Shown piece by piece: positions 52,574 to 63,759 of a DNA stretch of 64,000 bases (within the stretch, counting starts at the first letter, position 1; every line of letters begins with the position of its first letter). The stretch spans positions 14,965,501-15,029,500 of the forward strand of contig NC_066277.1 in the NCBI RefSeq assembly GCF_905404315.1, given 5' to 3'. The stretch is from Leptidea sinapis. Taxonomy: Eukaryota; Arthropoda; Insecta; Lepidoptera; Pieridae. Below the pieces are notes generated by a model. The model did no database searches and was not told where the DNA came from. It worked only from the letters and a program-made list of their open reading frames with translations. A program made the position numbers and the translations under genes.

Positions 52574-55500
52574 GTACGTATCTATTGGATTCGTATTCCT
52601 TTAAGCTCTATGAAGACATATTTTGTGCAAAAACTTATGTTATTTTGTAGAAATCCATAATTATTTAAATGATATGAATAAATATCTTTAGCATTCGTTC
52701 AGCTAAGTTTTGTTAGTCCATTTTGTTTTGGAGAAGAAAAAAAATATATTTACGTATTTAGACCCGCGCAACAGGGCCCATTTCTCTAGAGGTCATAGGG
52801 CTCCGATTTCTTTTTATGAAAATAAGGGACGAGATGAGCAGGACGTTCAGATGATGGTAATTGATACGCCCTGACAAGTACAATGCAGTGCCGCTCGGGA
52901 TTTTGAAAAACCCAAAAATTCTGAGCGGCACTACAATAATTGCGCTCGTCTCCTTGAGACACAAGATGTTAAGTCTCCTTTGCCCAGTAATTTCACTAGA
53001 TACGGCGTCCTTCAGACCGAAACACAATAATGCTTACAGATACTGCTTCACGGCAGAAGTAGGCGCCGTTGTGGTACCCATAATCTAGCTGACATCCTGT
53101 GCACTGGAACCCCCACTGGTAATGGACATCCATGCCCAACTAAAAACTTCCTCTATACTAGTAGCTTTAAAAGTTTTTCCAGCGACATAGGACGTGGACC
53201 GAGAAGGCCGCAACTATAACTACGCAACAACAGTCGCGGGGCGTCTTATAAAGAGACCGGCTGTGCTTGTTGGGGTAGGAGACAAGATAGCTTACGATCC
53301 AATATGATCTGATAGTCCAATGGACTTTTAACAAAAGTTTGTAAGTCCATATGCAGTATGCACCATACGCCATCCTGTTGGGTAAACGCTAGAGTTAAGG
53401 GGTAAGCGCGTGCATCTCCGAAGAATCGGCATCTCTGAACACTCTACTGAATGACTGGCTTAGTCGGTAATGTGAAACACTGGTTTCACTTCGACATGGT
53501 TACAGAATGCTACCTTACCTTTCCTATGGAATCACTATATTTCACAATAGAAAACAGTTTTTTTTTAAATGTTTAAGTAATATATACATTTTTTATTAAC
53601 ACTACAGTACTCACACTCCTCTTCATTACTTGAATTCACGCGTGGATAGAAAATGGAAATAACTTGTATATTTTTTATTGTCAAATTGAAACAACAAATG
53701 GAATGGAAAATATTTTAATTTTTCTTAGTTTTACTACTTACTCAAAAGGTAAATTGTAAAGAAATTATTAAGAAACAACAAATTTAGAAAATATATGAGA
53801 AAATGTAACAGAGCCACTTCTGAAATCGTCGCTTGTTTTTTAACATTTAAAGCTTAATAAGTATTCGAAGCATTCAGGGCCCACTTCTGTTTGGTGATGG
53901 GGATAAATAAATTAATTGCACGTCTCACATCAAATTTTTGCCAACCAATACCAGGCTCACGAACAGAGTGCACATAGACCAACTCGTAATATCTTTGGAA
54001 TCAAAACGTCTTGATAATCTTGTGGTATTTCAGCTGTATTGTTTTATATCTTCTTCTTCTTCAAACTTGATCTACCCAATGCTGAGTAAAGGTCTCTTCC
54101 ATTTTAGACCATTTTGTGCGGTCCAGAGTTTTCCCCATCCAGTCCTTCCCAGCCGCTCGCATCAAATCGTCCGTCCATCTTGCTGGCTGCCTCCCAACAT
54201 TCCTGAACCCCTTTCGTGGTCCCCACTCCAACAATTTTTTACCCATCTTCCATCGGATCTACGACAAATATGGCCCGCCCACTTCCACTTCCTAGAGGCT
54301 ATGGTTTTTTCTATGTCAGTTAGTCCGGAGAAAATTGTTTTATATATGTACACCTTACCAAAATGTGTCTACTTTAGTCAAAAATAGTTGTAAACGGATT
54401 ATTTGCATTCCTCATTCTATACACTCGACCGTACCCTTTATTTGTTAGTTGCGAGATTGGTACGTCATCTGAAGCTGATGTTTTGTTAGAATTATCTGTT
54501 CAAGTAAAGTTTTGCTCTTCATATTCACGGTGATCTGACACATGGGCTAGAGTCTGCAAGCCTTCTTATGGTTGATATTTATCATCTTCATTATCAATTA
54601 TTTCTTCATCTACAGTAACAACCTCATGCAGTTACATTTCCAATTGTGAATCATCCATGAATGAATGAATGAATGAATGAAAACTTTATTAATAACAAAC
54701 ACAAACCACACAGAATAATATAACTAAAAAAGACTTAGAGGTAAAAAAATAATAATGACGTAGTTGGACTTAATAGTCTCTAAAAATACTAAAACGAGAA
54801 AAATTCGTTTTGAAATTTATAATAATTTAATGAACATACACAAAACTAGAATATTAATAAGCAGAAAATATTATACAGCGTTATAAATTGGGTGTACACG
54901 AAATTACATACCTGACTTTGGTACACCAATACGCGCGCGGACTACATTAGTAGGCCCCATGCTTTTGGAGCCAAATTACTTGAGCATTTATTGATGCTGG
55001 GTTTGTGTGGGACGATGAGTTTGTCAACAATATACCTAACGAGGTTTACCTAGATAGTCTAGTTTCAACTGCGATAAGCTAAGTTATTGCAAAAAGAGTT
55101 ACCCTAGTTTACTATTTAGGTAGTAGGCCGCGCGAGTACTGTAGTGTTAAAGCTATCAGGTTTTGGAAACAGTCCTGGTATACAGTTAAAAAAAGCTGCC
55201 AAGTGCGAGTCGAACTCACCCATGATGGATTCCGTAGCTGCAACTAGCAGAATATTCAGTTCTTGTAGTTCGTTGTAACTTTGATCGATGTTTTAATAAT
55301 AGTGTGTTTTGTTTCAATTAAGTTATTGATAATACGATTTATGACGTATTAAAAAAATACATCATATATTTTTATTCTTATTATCATTCTCTTATTTTAG
55401 GAGTTACGGGTGAGGGCACACATTTTACCACTTTGGAAGTGTCTCTCGCGCAAGCTGTACTGTTAAGAAAAATAATTATATTAGAAACCTCAATATCATG

Positions 55501-58500
55501 TTTGATGTTAAAAAATTTTGAGCTTCAGTTCTTAGTATGGGGAACCCCCAAAATTTATTGTCATTTCTTTTATTTTTGTGTGAAAATCTTAATGCGGTTC
55601 ACAGAATACATCTACTCACCAGGTTTCAACAGTTCGTTTCTTATAGTTTCGGAAAAAAGTGGCTATGACATACGGACCGACAGACAGACAGACATGACAA
55701 ATCTATAAGGATTCCATTTTTTGCCATTTAGCTACGGAACCTTAAGCCTTACGCTTGAAGCATAATATGTAACGCCAAAGGAACTAGGCCTATCATAGTA
55801 ATAGATATTCCTGAACAATGTTACTCTTATATAAATTGAATATAACTAATAATTCCGCTTCAGGTGTCTTCGGCTATTTTATATCAGGTTCGCTCAACGT
55901 TTGGCCATCATATTCGGTCAGCGAGTATACAGCAGAGAACACCACCCTGATTTCAGCTCCAATGACTAGCTTCGAGGCTTCCATGGTTGGAAGCTTACCG
56001 GCCCTTGGAGCGATGCTTGGCACCATGTGTCTTGGTACGATTATCGATGTATTTGGGAGGCAGAAAGGTGGATTGTTCATTGCTATACCTTATTTAGTAA
56101 GTGTCATTTTATTAAATGGTGTATTTTCAATTATATCAAGGTAGTCTTTTAGCTATTTTTACCAGTGGAAGGCTTCTTTGCACAGGATGCCGGCTAGATT
56201 ATTAGTACTACAACGGTAAAGGAGACTTAACATCTTATGTCTCAAGGAGACGACCGCAGTTGTAGTGCCATTCAGAAGTTTTGGGGTTTTTCAAGAATCC
56301 TGCACCGCATTGTAGTGGGCAGGGCATATCAATAACTATCAGCTGAATGTCCTGCTCGTCTTGTCCCTTATTTTCATAATTAAAAAAGCTATAGATCACT
56401 CCTGCCCATTACAATAATAATAAGCTACCAATAAGAACTGTAGGAGATTCCTAGACTATAGCTAAACTAAACGTTTACCCCCTTATTCATAATGGTCCGC
56501 TAACTGAAAACAGCCGCTAAGGAGTATTTTTCTCATTCTAACTTAGGTCAATAGAAGAAGACAGAACGAGAATAAGCAATGCTTTAAGTTAGCTGACTAT
56601 TATGAATAAGGGGGTTAAGGTTCAACTTTTGTACGTTCAATAGCGTTTTCATGCTCGACACATATTATGTAGTTACAATATACTTCTATCACTATACATT
56701 TCAATTGCATCAGTTTTATGAAATAGTTCTTTGAACAGTACATCCTTAGGTATTTTTTTTTATAGAATAGGAGGACATACGAGCGTATGAGTCACTTGGT
56801 GTTAAGTGATCAGCGCCGCCCACATTCTCTTGCAAAACCAGAAGAATCATAGGAGCGTTGCCAGCCTTAAAGGAAGGTATACCCGCTTGTTTTGAAGGTA
56901 CCCATGTCATTTCGTTCCGGAAACACCGCACAAGGAAGCTATATTCCACAGCTTTGTAGTACGTGGAATATAGCTCTTGAAAACCACACTGTTGAGGATC
57001 GCCACACATCCCCATGGTGGGGATGATATCCTAACTTGTGGTGTGTCGTGCGAAGGTGGAATTCGGCGGCAGGAATCAGGTTAAACAGCTCTTTGGAACA
57101 CTCTCCGTGATAAATGCGGTAGAAGACACACAATAAAGCGACGTCTGTACGCAACGCCAAGTGATCCAGCCTTTCACAGAGCACTGCGTCCTCGACGATT
57201 CGGGCTGCTCTGCGTTGTTCGCGGTCAAATGGATCGAGCTGATACTGGGGTGCGCCAGACCAGAGATGACAGCAATACTCCATGTGTGGCCGGACCAGCT
57301 CTTTGTAGAGCGCTAGAATGTGAGCCGGCAATACTTCATTATTGCCGTGCTCTAATGACGCCCAGCTTCTTTGAAGCCAATTTGGCTTTGCCCTACAGAT
57401 GGCCACGGAATTGGCAATCGTTCGAGATTTCGAGACCCAGTATTCCGATACTAGACGAGCCTTTAAGGAAAGGTTTGTCAGAGAGCGGCGATACGGCAAA
57501 TGGGGTTTTTTGTGGTAAACGCGCAAACTTGAGTCAAATAAAATTTATGTAGCAATAAAATAAGGTTATTTAATACCTTATACTATATAAGCAATGAATA
57601 TTTTGTTTGGAATTTAAAATGATTCTATTACCTTTTAGCTTTCATGGGTATTAGTGGAAATGACAAAATCGAGTATAGTTATCCTTGTGGCACGGTTCAT
57701 AGCTGGAGCAGCGGCTGGTGCAGCATCAGTTCATGCGCCAATATACATTTCGGAAGTAGCAGAGGAGTCTATCCGAGGAGTGTTGGGATCAGGTATTATT
57801 TAGTAGAATTATGAACGGAGTGTTTTGTGTATTTTCTCGTAGTTTTAATGCTATCGAAAACATAATTTGAAAAAAAAAAACCAAGTTTCGCAATTCATTT
57901 CATTTATTCTAAAAAGTTGTGAGATCCATGTAATACCAAGTCGGTCAATTTATTAAGGCCACTATGGCAAGAAATCGCCAAAATAGCGCATAATTGAAAC
58001 CATTGCTTGACGGTTTATATAAAGATTATATTTTATATATCTACACAATCTGAGACTTTACTTTACTGGTTATTATTTTTCTTTATATTTATATTTTTTA
58101 TAGGCACTGCGAAAAAAATTCACCAAACTACCCTTAACTTTTACAGTTGCTCATCATTCAATCTAGATAGAAATTGTACGAAAATTTATTGATTGTACAC
58201 CAATACCATAGTTTTGTTAGTTTTGTAAATAAAATTGTATTATGTTTGTAATAAATTAAAAATGCTTAATTCTGAATTAAAACTATGGCGATCTTATGCG
58301 AGAGAGGTTGCCTAGCTCCGCTCGATTCTTCAAGGCCGTTGGCTCGGTCCCCAGCCTTAAGTCCCAACCTAAGACTCCTTCTGTCTTAAGTAATTACGTA
58401 ATTAGCTAACCTAGCAACATACTACATTGACTATGTATACAATTATATTATTATTATGTATTAGACGCAGTGTTAGTAGGCTCCCCACAAGATGGACCGA

Positions 58501-61500
58501 CGATCTGGTCAAGATCGCCGGAATAAGTTGGATGAGGTAGCGCAGGACCGATCGTTGTGGAAATATTTGGGGGATACCTTTGTCCAGCAGTGGACATCTT
58601 CCAGCTGATGATGATGCTGATAAACCCTACTTCATGAAATTGAATGAAAGCCATGACCAGTGATGATTCAGTTGATTCTGTCTTTCGCGATAATAATAAT
58701 AATTATTAACAACGGAGAAAATCTCCATACCAATGAAGACACAAATCGTGAAGGTTTTAGATTTCAAACAATGCATTGATTTTCCAAATATAAATAATTT
58801 TTAAGTTTGCATACAACCTTATTTTAAGTTTGTATTCAAACATTTTATTTTATATTCATTAATTCAATTTTGATTGTTAATTATATCGTTTCGACTTGTA
58901 GGGTGTGGGTGCCGGTTAGGGAGAATGTTACTAAGTCCATCTTAAAACATAACTTTAAAATCTTTGAGCGTATAGTTACTTGTATATATATTTTGTTATA
59001 GCTAAACCTTATGTCTAGAAATTCACAACTTTATCTTTCAATAACATCAAAATTTTGAAGTTACGACAGTTTTCGTTTCCGCATTATCAACAGGTGATCA
59101 AGGATTCGTATTTTAATTAAAACTATTTCAATTTGAATTCGTGGAGTTCCTCCACGGTAAAGATTGGCCGTTTTTTAGAAACCTGTTACAGTAACAGATT
59201 ACGCCAAAAATAAACAAGAAACGTGTTTCTACAAAACGTGCAATAGGTTATTTCAGAAATGTAGGTAGCGAATAACAAGTTACAACTGACATATATTTTT
59301 ATGAAAATAAGGGACGAGACGAGTAGGACGTACAGCTGATGGTAATTGATACGCCCTGCCCATTACAATGCAGTGTTACTCAGGATTCTTGAAAAATCCA
59401 AAAACTCTGAGCGACACTACAGTTGCGCTCGACACTTTGAAACATATGATGTTAAATTTAATTTGCCCAGTAATTGCACTAGATACGGCGCCCTTCAGAC
59501 CGAACCACAGTAATGATTACACATTACTGCGGCAGAAATATGCGCCGTTGTGGTACTAATGATCTAGCCGGCATCTTGCGCAAAGGAGCCTCCCACTAGT
59601 AAAAGGTAACATCTATCTGCGACATCGTGTAAAGAGAGAGAGAGATAAAACAGGTGACAGTTGCGTACTGTTGCTAACTGATATTGCTATGTTGGCTTGT
59701 TAAAGCTTCCTGTTTCATTTCTTTTTAATACGTTGAACAAGGAACGATATAACAACATGTTTCTATCTAGTTTACCGCGTCCGCTTAAACTGCCAAAATT
59801 CAAATTACGAATAATAAATAGTGTGTACCTAGCCTATTAGTAAATTTGTTTTGTTGAAGCTTTGCCAGTAATTGTTTTAATGATTAGAGTTAAAATGTAA
59901 AAGTTTTGAAATTTGAAGGTATACTATATTATGATGGGTATAAAAATAATAGTTCTTAATTGAAGTGAGCGTTTGAGTCCATAAATATTTATGAAAACTA
60001 TGATAATTATATTTATAAAATACCTAAAATCCACGAAATCTATATATTAAAAAATTAGTGGCTGTTCGTTAGTCTCGCTAAAACTCGAGAATGGCTGGAC
60101 CGATTTGGCTAATTTTGGACTTGAATTATTTGTGGAAGTCCAGAGAAGGTTTAAAAGGTGAATAAATAGGAAAATGCTGCTAAATTAAATAAAAACAACA
60201 AATTTGTTTATCCTTTGATGTGTCCATACATAATCTCTATTAGAGAATTTATTGACGCACGGTTTGACAGTTCTGCTGTGAAATAATTTCATTACGACAG
60301 CAGGGTGCATATTTTATGAAGTAATTTTTGATGTTATGATATATTATTGACAAATTCATATAAAAACATTATTTTATTTATGCCAACGTCTGTCGGGTCA
60401 GCTAGTAATTAATAAAAACTGTTTCTTCAGAAAAACTGGTTATTTCCAAAAACGACTCGAGCAAACGACGTCCACCTGCAAAACGATTAGTTTGTAGCTT
60501 AGGAGGTTACAATTCAAAACCTGTTTCAGAAATATCTGTTATCGTAACAGGTTGCGTAGAAAAATGTAACCGGCTACAACATTGCGTAGCAGAAACTGAA
60601 ATGCCTATCTCTAGTCCACTGGTTTTAGATACTGTTCCAGTTAATGTTTATGGACAGGAATAATACAGAAAGCTATAAAAAAAACTTCGTTTAAAAAAAC
60701 CGACTTTAAAAACTGAAAGGATCAAATACTTAAAAATTTAATTTAATACACCTTTATCTTTAATATTAATAAAATGCTATTATTTATATGTGCGACCTAT
60801 TGATAGATTTTAAGTAGGTGCCAAGCCCTAAACTAAAATAAAACTAAATATCATAAACAGCTTACGTACTGTAATGCCTCCTAAAAAGCCGTACAAAACA
60901 ATTATATCATCGAGGTAAACAAAAATTTTCATAAAAAATCATAAAATGAAAACTACTGGGCCAAAAAAAATTACGTAAATCAAATCATAAATCTCAAAGT
61001 AATCGGTGTACATACATGAAAAAAATACCGATCGAATTAGCATTTCGATACGCAATGATATTGCACGTAATGATAATAAGAAAACCAAAATTTACCCATT
61101 TCAAAATATTTTTTGTGTATGATCCAAAACATAATAATTTTTATTTGTGTAAAATGTTTGAAGGACAAGTTTTTAGCCCATCTTATGCTTAGTATCAACA
61201 GCTGCGTTTAACTAAACTATTATTATATTATAATAATTACAAAGTGGAAACATTTGTCTTTTTATATTATTATGTATGTTTGTAATGGTCTCACACAAAA
61301 ACTACTGGACTGATTTCAAGTTCTTTCATGATTAGAAAGCTGCTCTTCAGTGAGTGACATAGGCTATATTATAAGTTTATCAAAAAAAATATGGATCCCT
61401 TATAAAAGTGCAATAATATAACGCGTGCGCTGGGGGAACTATCGATGATAGAATAAAGAAATGTTCTACAATATTATAGAACGTATCAATATTTACAAAA

Positions 61501-63751
61501 AAGTCCGCGACACCATATTATGTCAAACTACTGTAGCCAACGACTTCTTTACGTTTTAAAAGTTGATAAAAAAGGCGACAATAATCAAAACATATTATAT
61601 AACCACTGTATTAATCCGATAAAATGATATTTTATTAAATACCGTTTAAATACTTTTTAAATTACTAAAATCAAACATTCCATTCAAAAGATATTACGAA
61701 TTTAAAAATGTAAAAATAAAGAAAATAATGCAATAATAAAATCATAACTAATTATTGACAAATTTACACAAGCAATAACGCATCACATCACTTTATTTGT
61801 GTTATTAATAAACGCGATGTAAAGTTATTGCAAATTAAAATTATTTATAATATATTTATTTAGCGACTTCACTTTTTATCCACCCATCGACGTGAAGTGT
61901 GCAGAAATTTTTACCTAACATTTAGTAGGTTGCTAATCTTAAAATACATAGATGGCCTTACAAATAAAATTGGCATAAAGTTATAACTAAGCATAAACAC
62001 AGAATATGTAAAATGTTTACAAATAGACATTTTGCTTACGAATAGTTTGTTCGGACGTATAACGTTTCCCGCGTTTATTTGCAAGGAAGCTTGTCATTCG
62101 GAAGAATCAACTTCAGATTCATCATTGTATTGACAGTGTTGTCAACGATATTGTAATTTTGCATTTTCTTTGTTTGTCATGAGTTATAACTTTATACCAA
62201 GTTTATTTGTAAGGCCGCTCGACTATATTTCCAAGACAAGTATAATTATTATAATATGCTAATACTGTATATTATAGTATTTGTTGATATTATAAACTCG
62301 ACTTGTAATAGCGTCCATTCAAATTTTATAAGGATCCTGAAGCATCCTTTCTTGTCTGTTGTTATTGTTTATTTATATTGAAATATGTTAAAATGTGTTT
62401 ACTTTACTTAAAAAAATATCGTAAAAAAAATTTATAGTAGTTACTTTGTCCCAATATAGCATAGTTACATTTTATACCATACACAAGCGATCTCGCCTTG
62501 TTTGTTTCTGGTGTTAACATTATGGTTATGACAGTTTCTAGAAAATTCACTTATGTGCCTATGTATATAAAAAACATGTTTCTTTCTTTAAATTTTGCTC
62601 TCAATGATTGATGATATGATGTACTTTTTAGCACCCATGGCTTTCTACTGCGTGGGAGCAATGATATCCTATATGTTGGGTTGGCTGCTTTCGTACCATC
62701 AAATCATATGGGTGAATATGGTGTTTTGCATCATGTATGTCGGACTCCTGTTATCCTCCAGGGAGAGTCCTGTGTTTTTGATCAAGAAGAACAGAGAAGA
62801 GGTCAGTAATAACCAATTTTTTTAAGGTGATTAATTTACCAGTGGGAGGATTCTTGCAAAGAATGCCTGCTAGATTATGGGAAACACAACGGCGCCTTTT
62901 TGTGCCGTGAAACAGTAATGTGTAAGCATTACTGTGTTTCGATCTGAAGGGCGCCGTAGCTAGTGAAATTACTGGGCAAATGAGACTTAACATCTTATGT
63001 CTCAGGGTGACGAACGCAATTGTAGTGCTGCTCAGTGATTTAGGGTTTTTCAAGAATTCTGAGCGACACTACATTGTAATGGGCAGGACAGTATCAATTA
63101 TCATCAGTTGAACGTCCTGATCGTCCCATCCCGTATTGGCATGAAAAAAGCAATATTTAAGTTGTAATTTTCAGCTTAAGACAAGTATATATGCATCAAC
63201 GACTACAGCTAAATTTTTTATACAACAATGTATATAAGTGATGATCTTTGTTGTTATAAAGCGACTTCAAATAAACTAATAAAAAAAAAGTAAATATCCC
63301 CTTACATTGTGACTTTTTTGTTATGTGTGGAAGCTTGCAACGTATTTTTTTTTAAACTTTACAGTATTCTTTTCTGATTAATGTTGATATTCGATATGGA
63401 ATGGTGTGTTCTAGAAAACAGTCCGCACGATAGTTGTTTCAATTTCAATTCATTTATATGATGAATATGGATGTTTGTTTCCGAGTTATGGATGTTTATA
63501 TGTATTTATGTATGTTTAAGTAAGTATATTGTATTAAATATATCGTTGTCTTGTACCCATAGTACAGGCTATGCCTAGTTTGGGGCAAGATAATTTGTGT
63601 CTATATTATAAATACACTATTTGTTCGTTACAGGAGGCATGTATGTCGATAGCACATTATAGAGGTGAATCGCCAGACTCTAAAATTGTACTTGAAGAGC
63701 TGTCCAGGTTAAAACATAGGCTGCAACCAGCGGAATTAGTGCCTACGTCTG
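52537..63751 (+). CDS. MFS sugar transporter (trehalose/glucose type), N-terminal half in five exons
   Basis: Membrane carrier of the major facilitator superfamily, sugar porter family, expected to move trehalose, glucose or a related sugar through the plasma membrane. Coding exons 52537-52573, 55864-56096, 57639-57792, 62632-62801, 63634-63751 join in phase (712 nt, 237 codons and one base) and continue beyond the window; family members have about 450-520 residues. Visible landmarks: start MGKIRQFQTTLA; TM1 CVFGYFISGSLNVWPSY (13-29); TM2 MVGSLPALGAMLGTM; loop DVFGRQKGG (74-82); RFIAGAAAGAASVHAPIYIS with EVAEESIRG (109-137); TM5-6; RESPVFL (185-191) where sugar porters usually have PESPR/YxL; HYRGE (206-210). 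All splice sites are GT-AG. No stop or frame lesion seen, so it is probably functional. A TATCGATA cluster upstream is its likely promoter. It resembles insect Tret1-like proteins; the substrate cannot be read from the sequence. Confidence 0.88.
52813..53122 (-). repeat. Family A repeat, near full length (intron 1)
   Basis: TTATGAAAATAAGGGACGAG to CACTGGAACCCCCACTGG. Confidence 0.92.
53178..53282 (-). mobile_element. LINE tail fragment (intron 1)
   Basis: Inverse of 46205-46315: GGACGTGGACCGAGAAGGCC, CGCAACAACAGTCGCGGGGC, ACCGGCTGTGCTTGTTGGGG. Confidence 0.7.
54061..54353 (-). mobile_element. RTE-type LINE, C-terminal fragment (intron 1)
   Basis: Two minus frames: ASRKWKWAGHICRRSDGRWV (54353-54162) and KKLLEWGPRKGFRNVGRQPA then RWTDDLMRAAGKDWM (54246-54061), ending QHWVDQV. 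One frameshift. Same tail type as 17158-17515. Confidence 0.8.
54650..54690 (+). repeat. (TGAA)n microsatellite
   Basis: ATCCATGAATGAATGAATGAATGAATGAAAAC, about six TGAA units, followed by CTTTATTAATAAC. Confidence 0.9.
55188..55735 (+). repeat. Repeat family K, copy 2 (intron 1)
   Basis: AAAAGCTGCCAAGTGCGAGT, GTGTCTCTCGCGCAAGCTGT, CCTCAATATCATGT, GGGGAACCCCCAAAATTTAT, GACAGACAGACATGACAA, TTTGCCATTTAGCTACGGAA. A 91-codon frame inside (55433-55708) is not a gene. Ends 130 bp before exon 2. Confidence 0.85.
55864..56096 (+). CDS. Transporter exon 2
   Basis: Acceptor CCGCTTCAG ends 55863, donor TTA/GTAAGT at 56097. Encodes residues 13-90: TM1, outer loop with ENTTLISAPMTSFE, TM2, DVFGRQKGG and the start of TM3. 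NTT is a possible glycosylation site in the outer loop. Confidence 0.92.
56161..56392 (+). repeat. Family A repeat, + copy with deletion (intron 2)
   Basis: CCAGTGGAAGGCTTCTTTGC to TTATTTTCATAATTAAAAAA. Confidence 0.9.
56477..56615. mobile_element. 139 bp MITE with CCCCCTTATTCATAAT ends (intron 2)
   Basis: ACCCCCTTATTCATAATGGT left, inverted ACCCCCTTATTCATAATAGT right; TTA on both sides, a TWA-type duplication as in PIF/Harbinger. Confidence 0.82.
56750..57530 (-). mobile_element. Jockey family 3 LINE, C-terminal copy (intron 2)
   Basis: Minus frame 57526-56939 reads VLPAHILALYKELVRPHMEY, CCHLWSGAPQYQLDPFDREQ, RRAARIVEDAVLCERLDHLA, AAEFHLRTTHHKLGYHPHH, then shifts to VRCFRNEMTWVPSK and the 3' tail with ACTCATACGCTCGT-type sequence and poly-A (T run at 56753). 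It begins at KKPHLPYRRSL, so the palm is missing. This is the longest continuous family 3 piece in the window. Confidence 0.9.
57639..57792 (+). CDS. Transporter exon 3
   Basis: Acceptor TACCTTTTAG ends 57638, donor CAG/GTATTA at 57793. Residues 91-141: end of TM3, RFIAGAAAG of TM4 and APIYISEVAEESIRG, the sugar-porter signature after TM4. One base carried over. Confidence 0.92.
58470..58610 (+). mobile_element. RTE-type LINE, C-terminal fragment (intron 3)
   Basis: GATGGACCGACGATCTGGTC, AAGATCGCCGGAATAAGTTG, TTTGTCCAGCAGTGGACATC; same as 16410-16545 with small deletions. Confidence 0.75.
59175..59290. repeat. Repeat with CTGTTACAGTAACAG palindrome (intron 3)
   Basis: AGAAACCTGTTACAGTAACAG followed by ATTACGCC; a related stretch (CTGTTATCGTAACAGGTTGCG) is at 60535-60556 in the same orientation. 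Confidence 0.5.
59298..59605 (-). repeat. Family A repeat, near full length (intron 3)
   Basis: TTTTTATGAAAATAAGGGAC to AAAGGAGCCTCCCACTAG. Confidence 0.92.
60040..60410 (+). repeat. Dispersed repeat ending GTCGGGTCAGCTAGTA (intron 3)
   Basis: GAATGGCTGGACCGATTTGG, TGTGGAAGTCCAGAGAAGGTT, and the end CCAACGTCTGTCGGGTCAGC. Same terminal phrase as family J at 46180. Confidence 0.6.
61230..61450 (+). repeat. Family J-like fragment (intron 3)
   Basis: CACACAAAAACTACTGGACTG, GAGTGACATAGGCTATATT. Confidence 0.5.
61954..62216. mobile_element. 263 bp MITE with ~35 bp inverted ends (intron 3)
   Basis: GGCCTTACAAATAAAATTGG plus CATAAAGTTATAACT on the left is inverted at 62181-62216 with two differences. 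No ORF; target duplication unclear. Confidence 0.8.
62632..62801 (+). CDS. Transporter exon 4
   Basis: Acceptor GTACTTTTTAG ends 62631; CA completes an Ala codon with the base from exon 3. Donor GAG/GTCAGT at 62802 is weaker than the others. Residues 142-198: TM5, TM6 (IIWVNMVFCIMYVGLLLSS) and RESPVFLIKKNREE. Confidence 0.92.
62838..63150 (+). repeat. Family A repeat, near full length (intron 4)
   Basis: CCAGTGGGAGGATTCTTGCA to TTGGCATGAAAAAAG; begins 37 bp after the exon 4 donor. Confidence 0.92.
63634..63751 (+). CDS. Transporter exon 5
   Basis: Acceptor TTCGTTACAG ends 63633, donor TCTG/GTAAGT at 63752. Residues 199-237: EACMSIAHYRGESPDSKIVL and EELSRLKHRLQPAEL, the cytoplasmic loop after TM6. 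One base carried to the next exon, outside the window. Confidence 0.92.
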
Positions 63752-63759
63752 GTAAGTTA

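Noticed and set aside
52408..52650. 80-codon frame taken as a gene
   Set aside because: Only the part from the ATG at 52537 to the donor at 52574 fits the transporter; the remainder is non-coding.
55433..55708. 91-codon frame next to transporter exon 2
   Set aside because: Lies wholly in repeat family K, which has an inverted copy at 32157.
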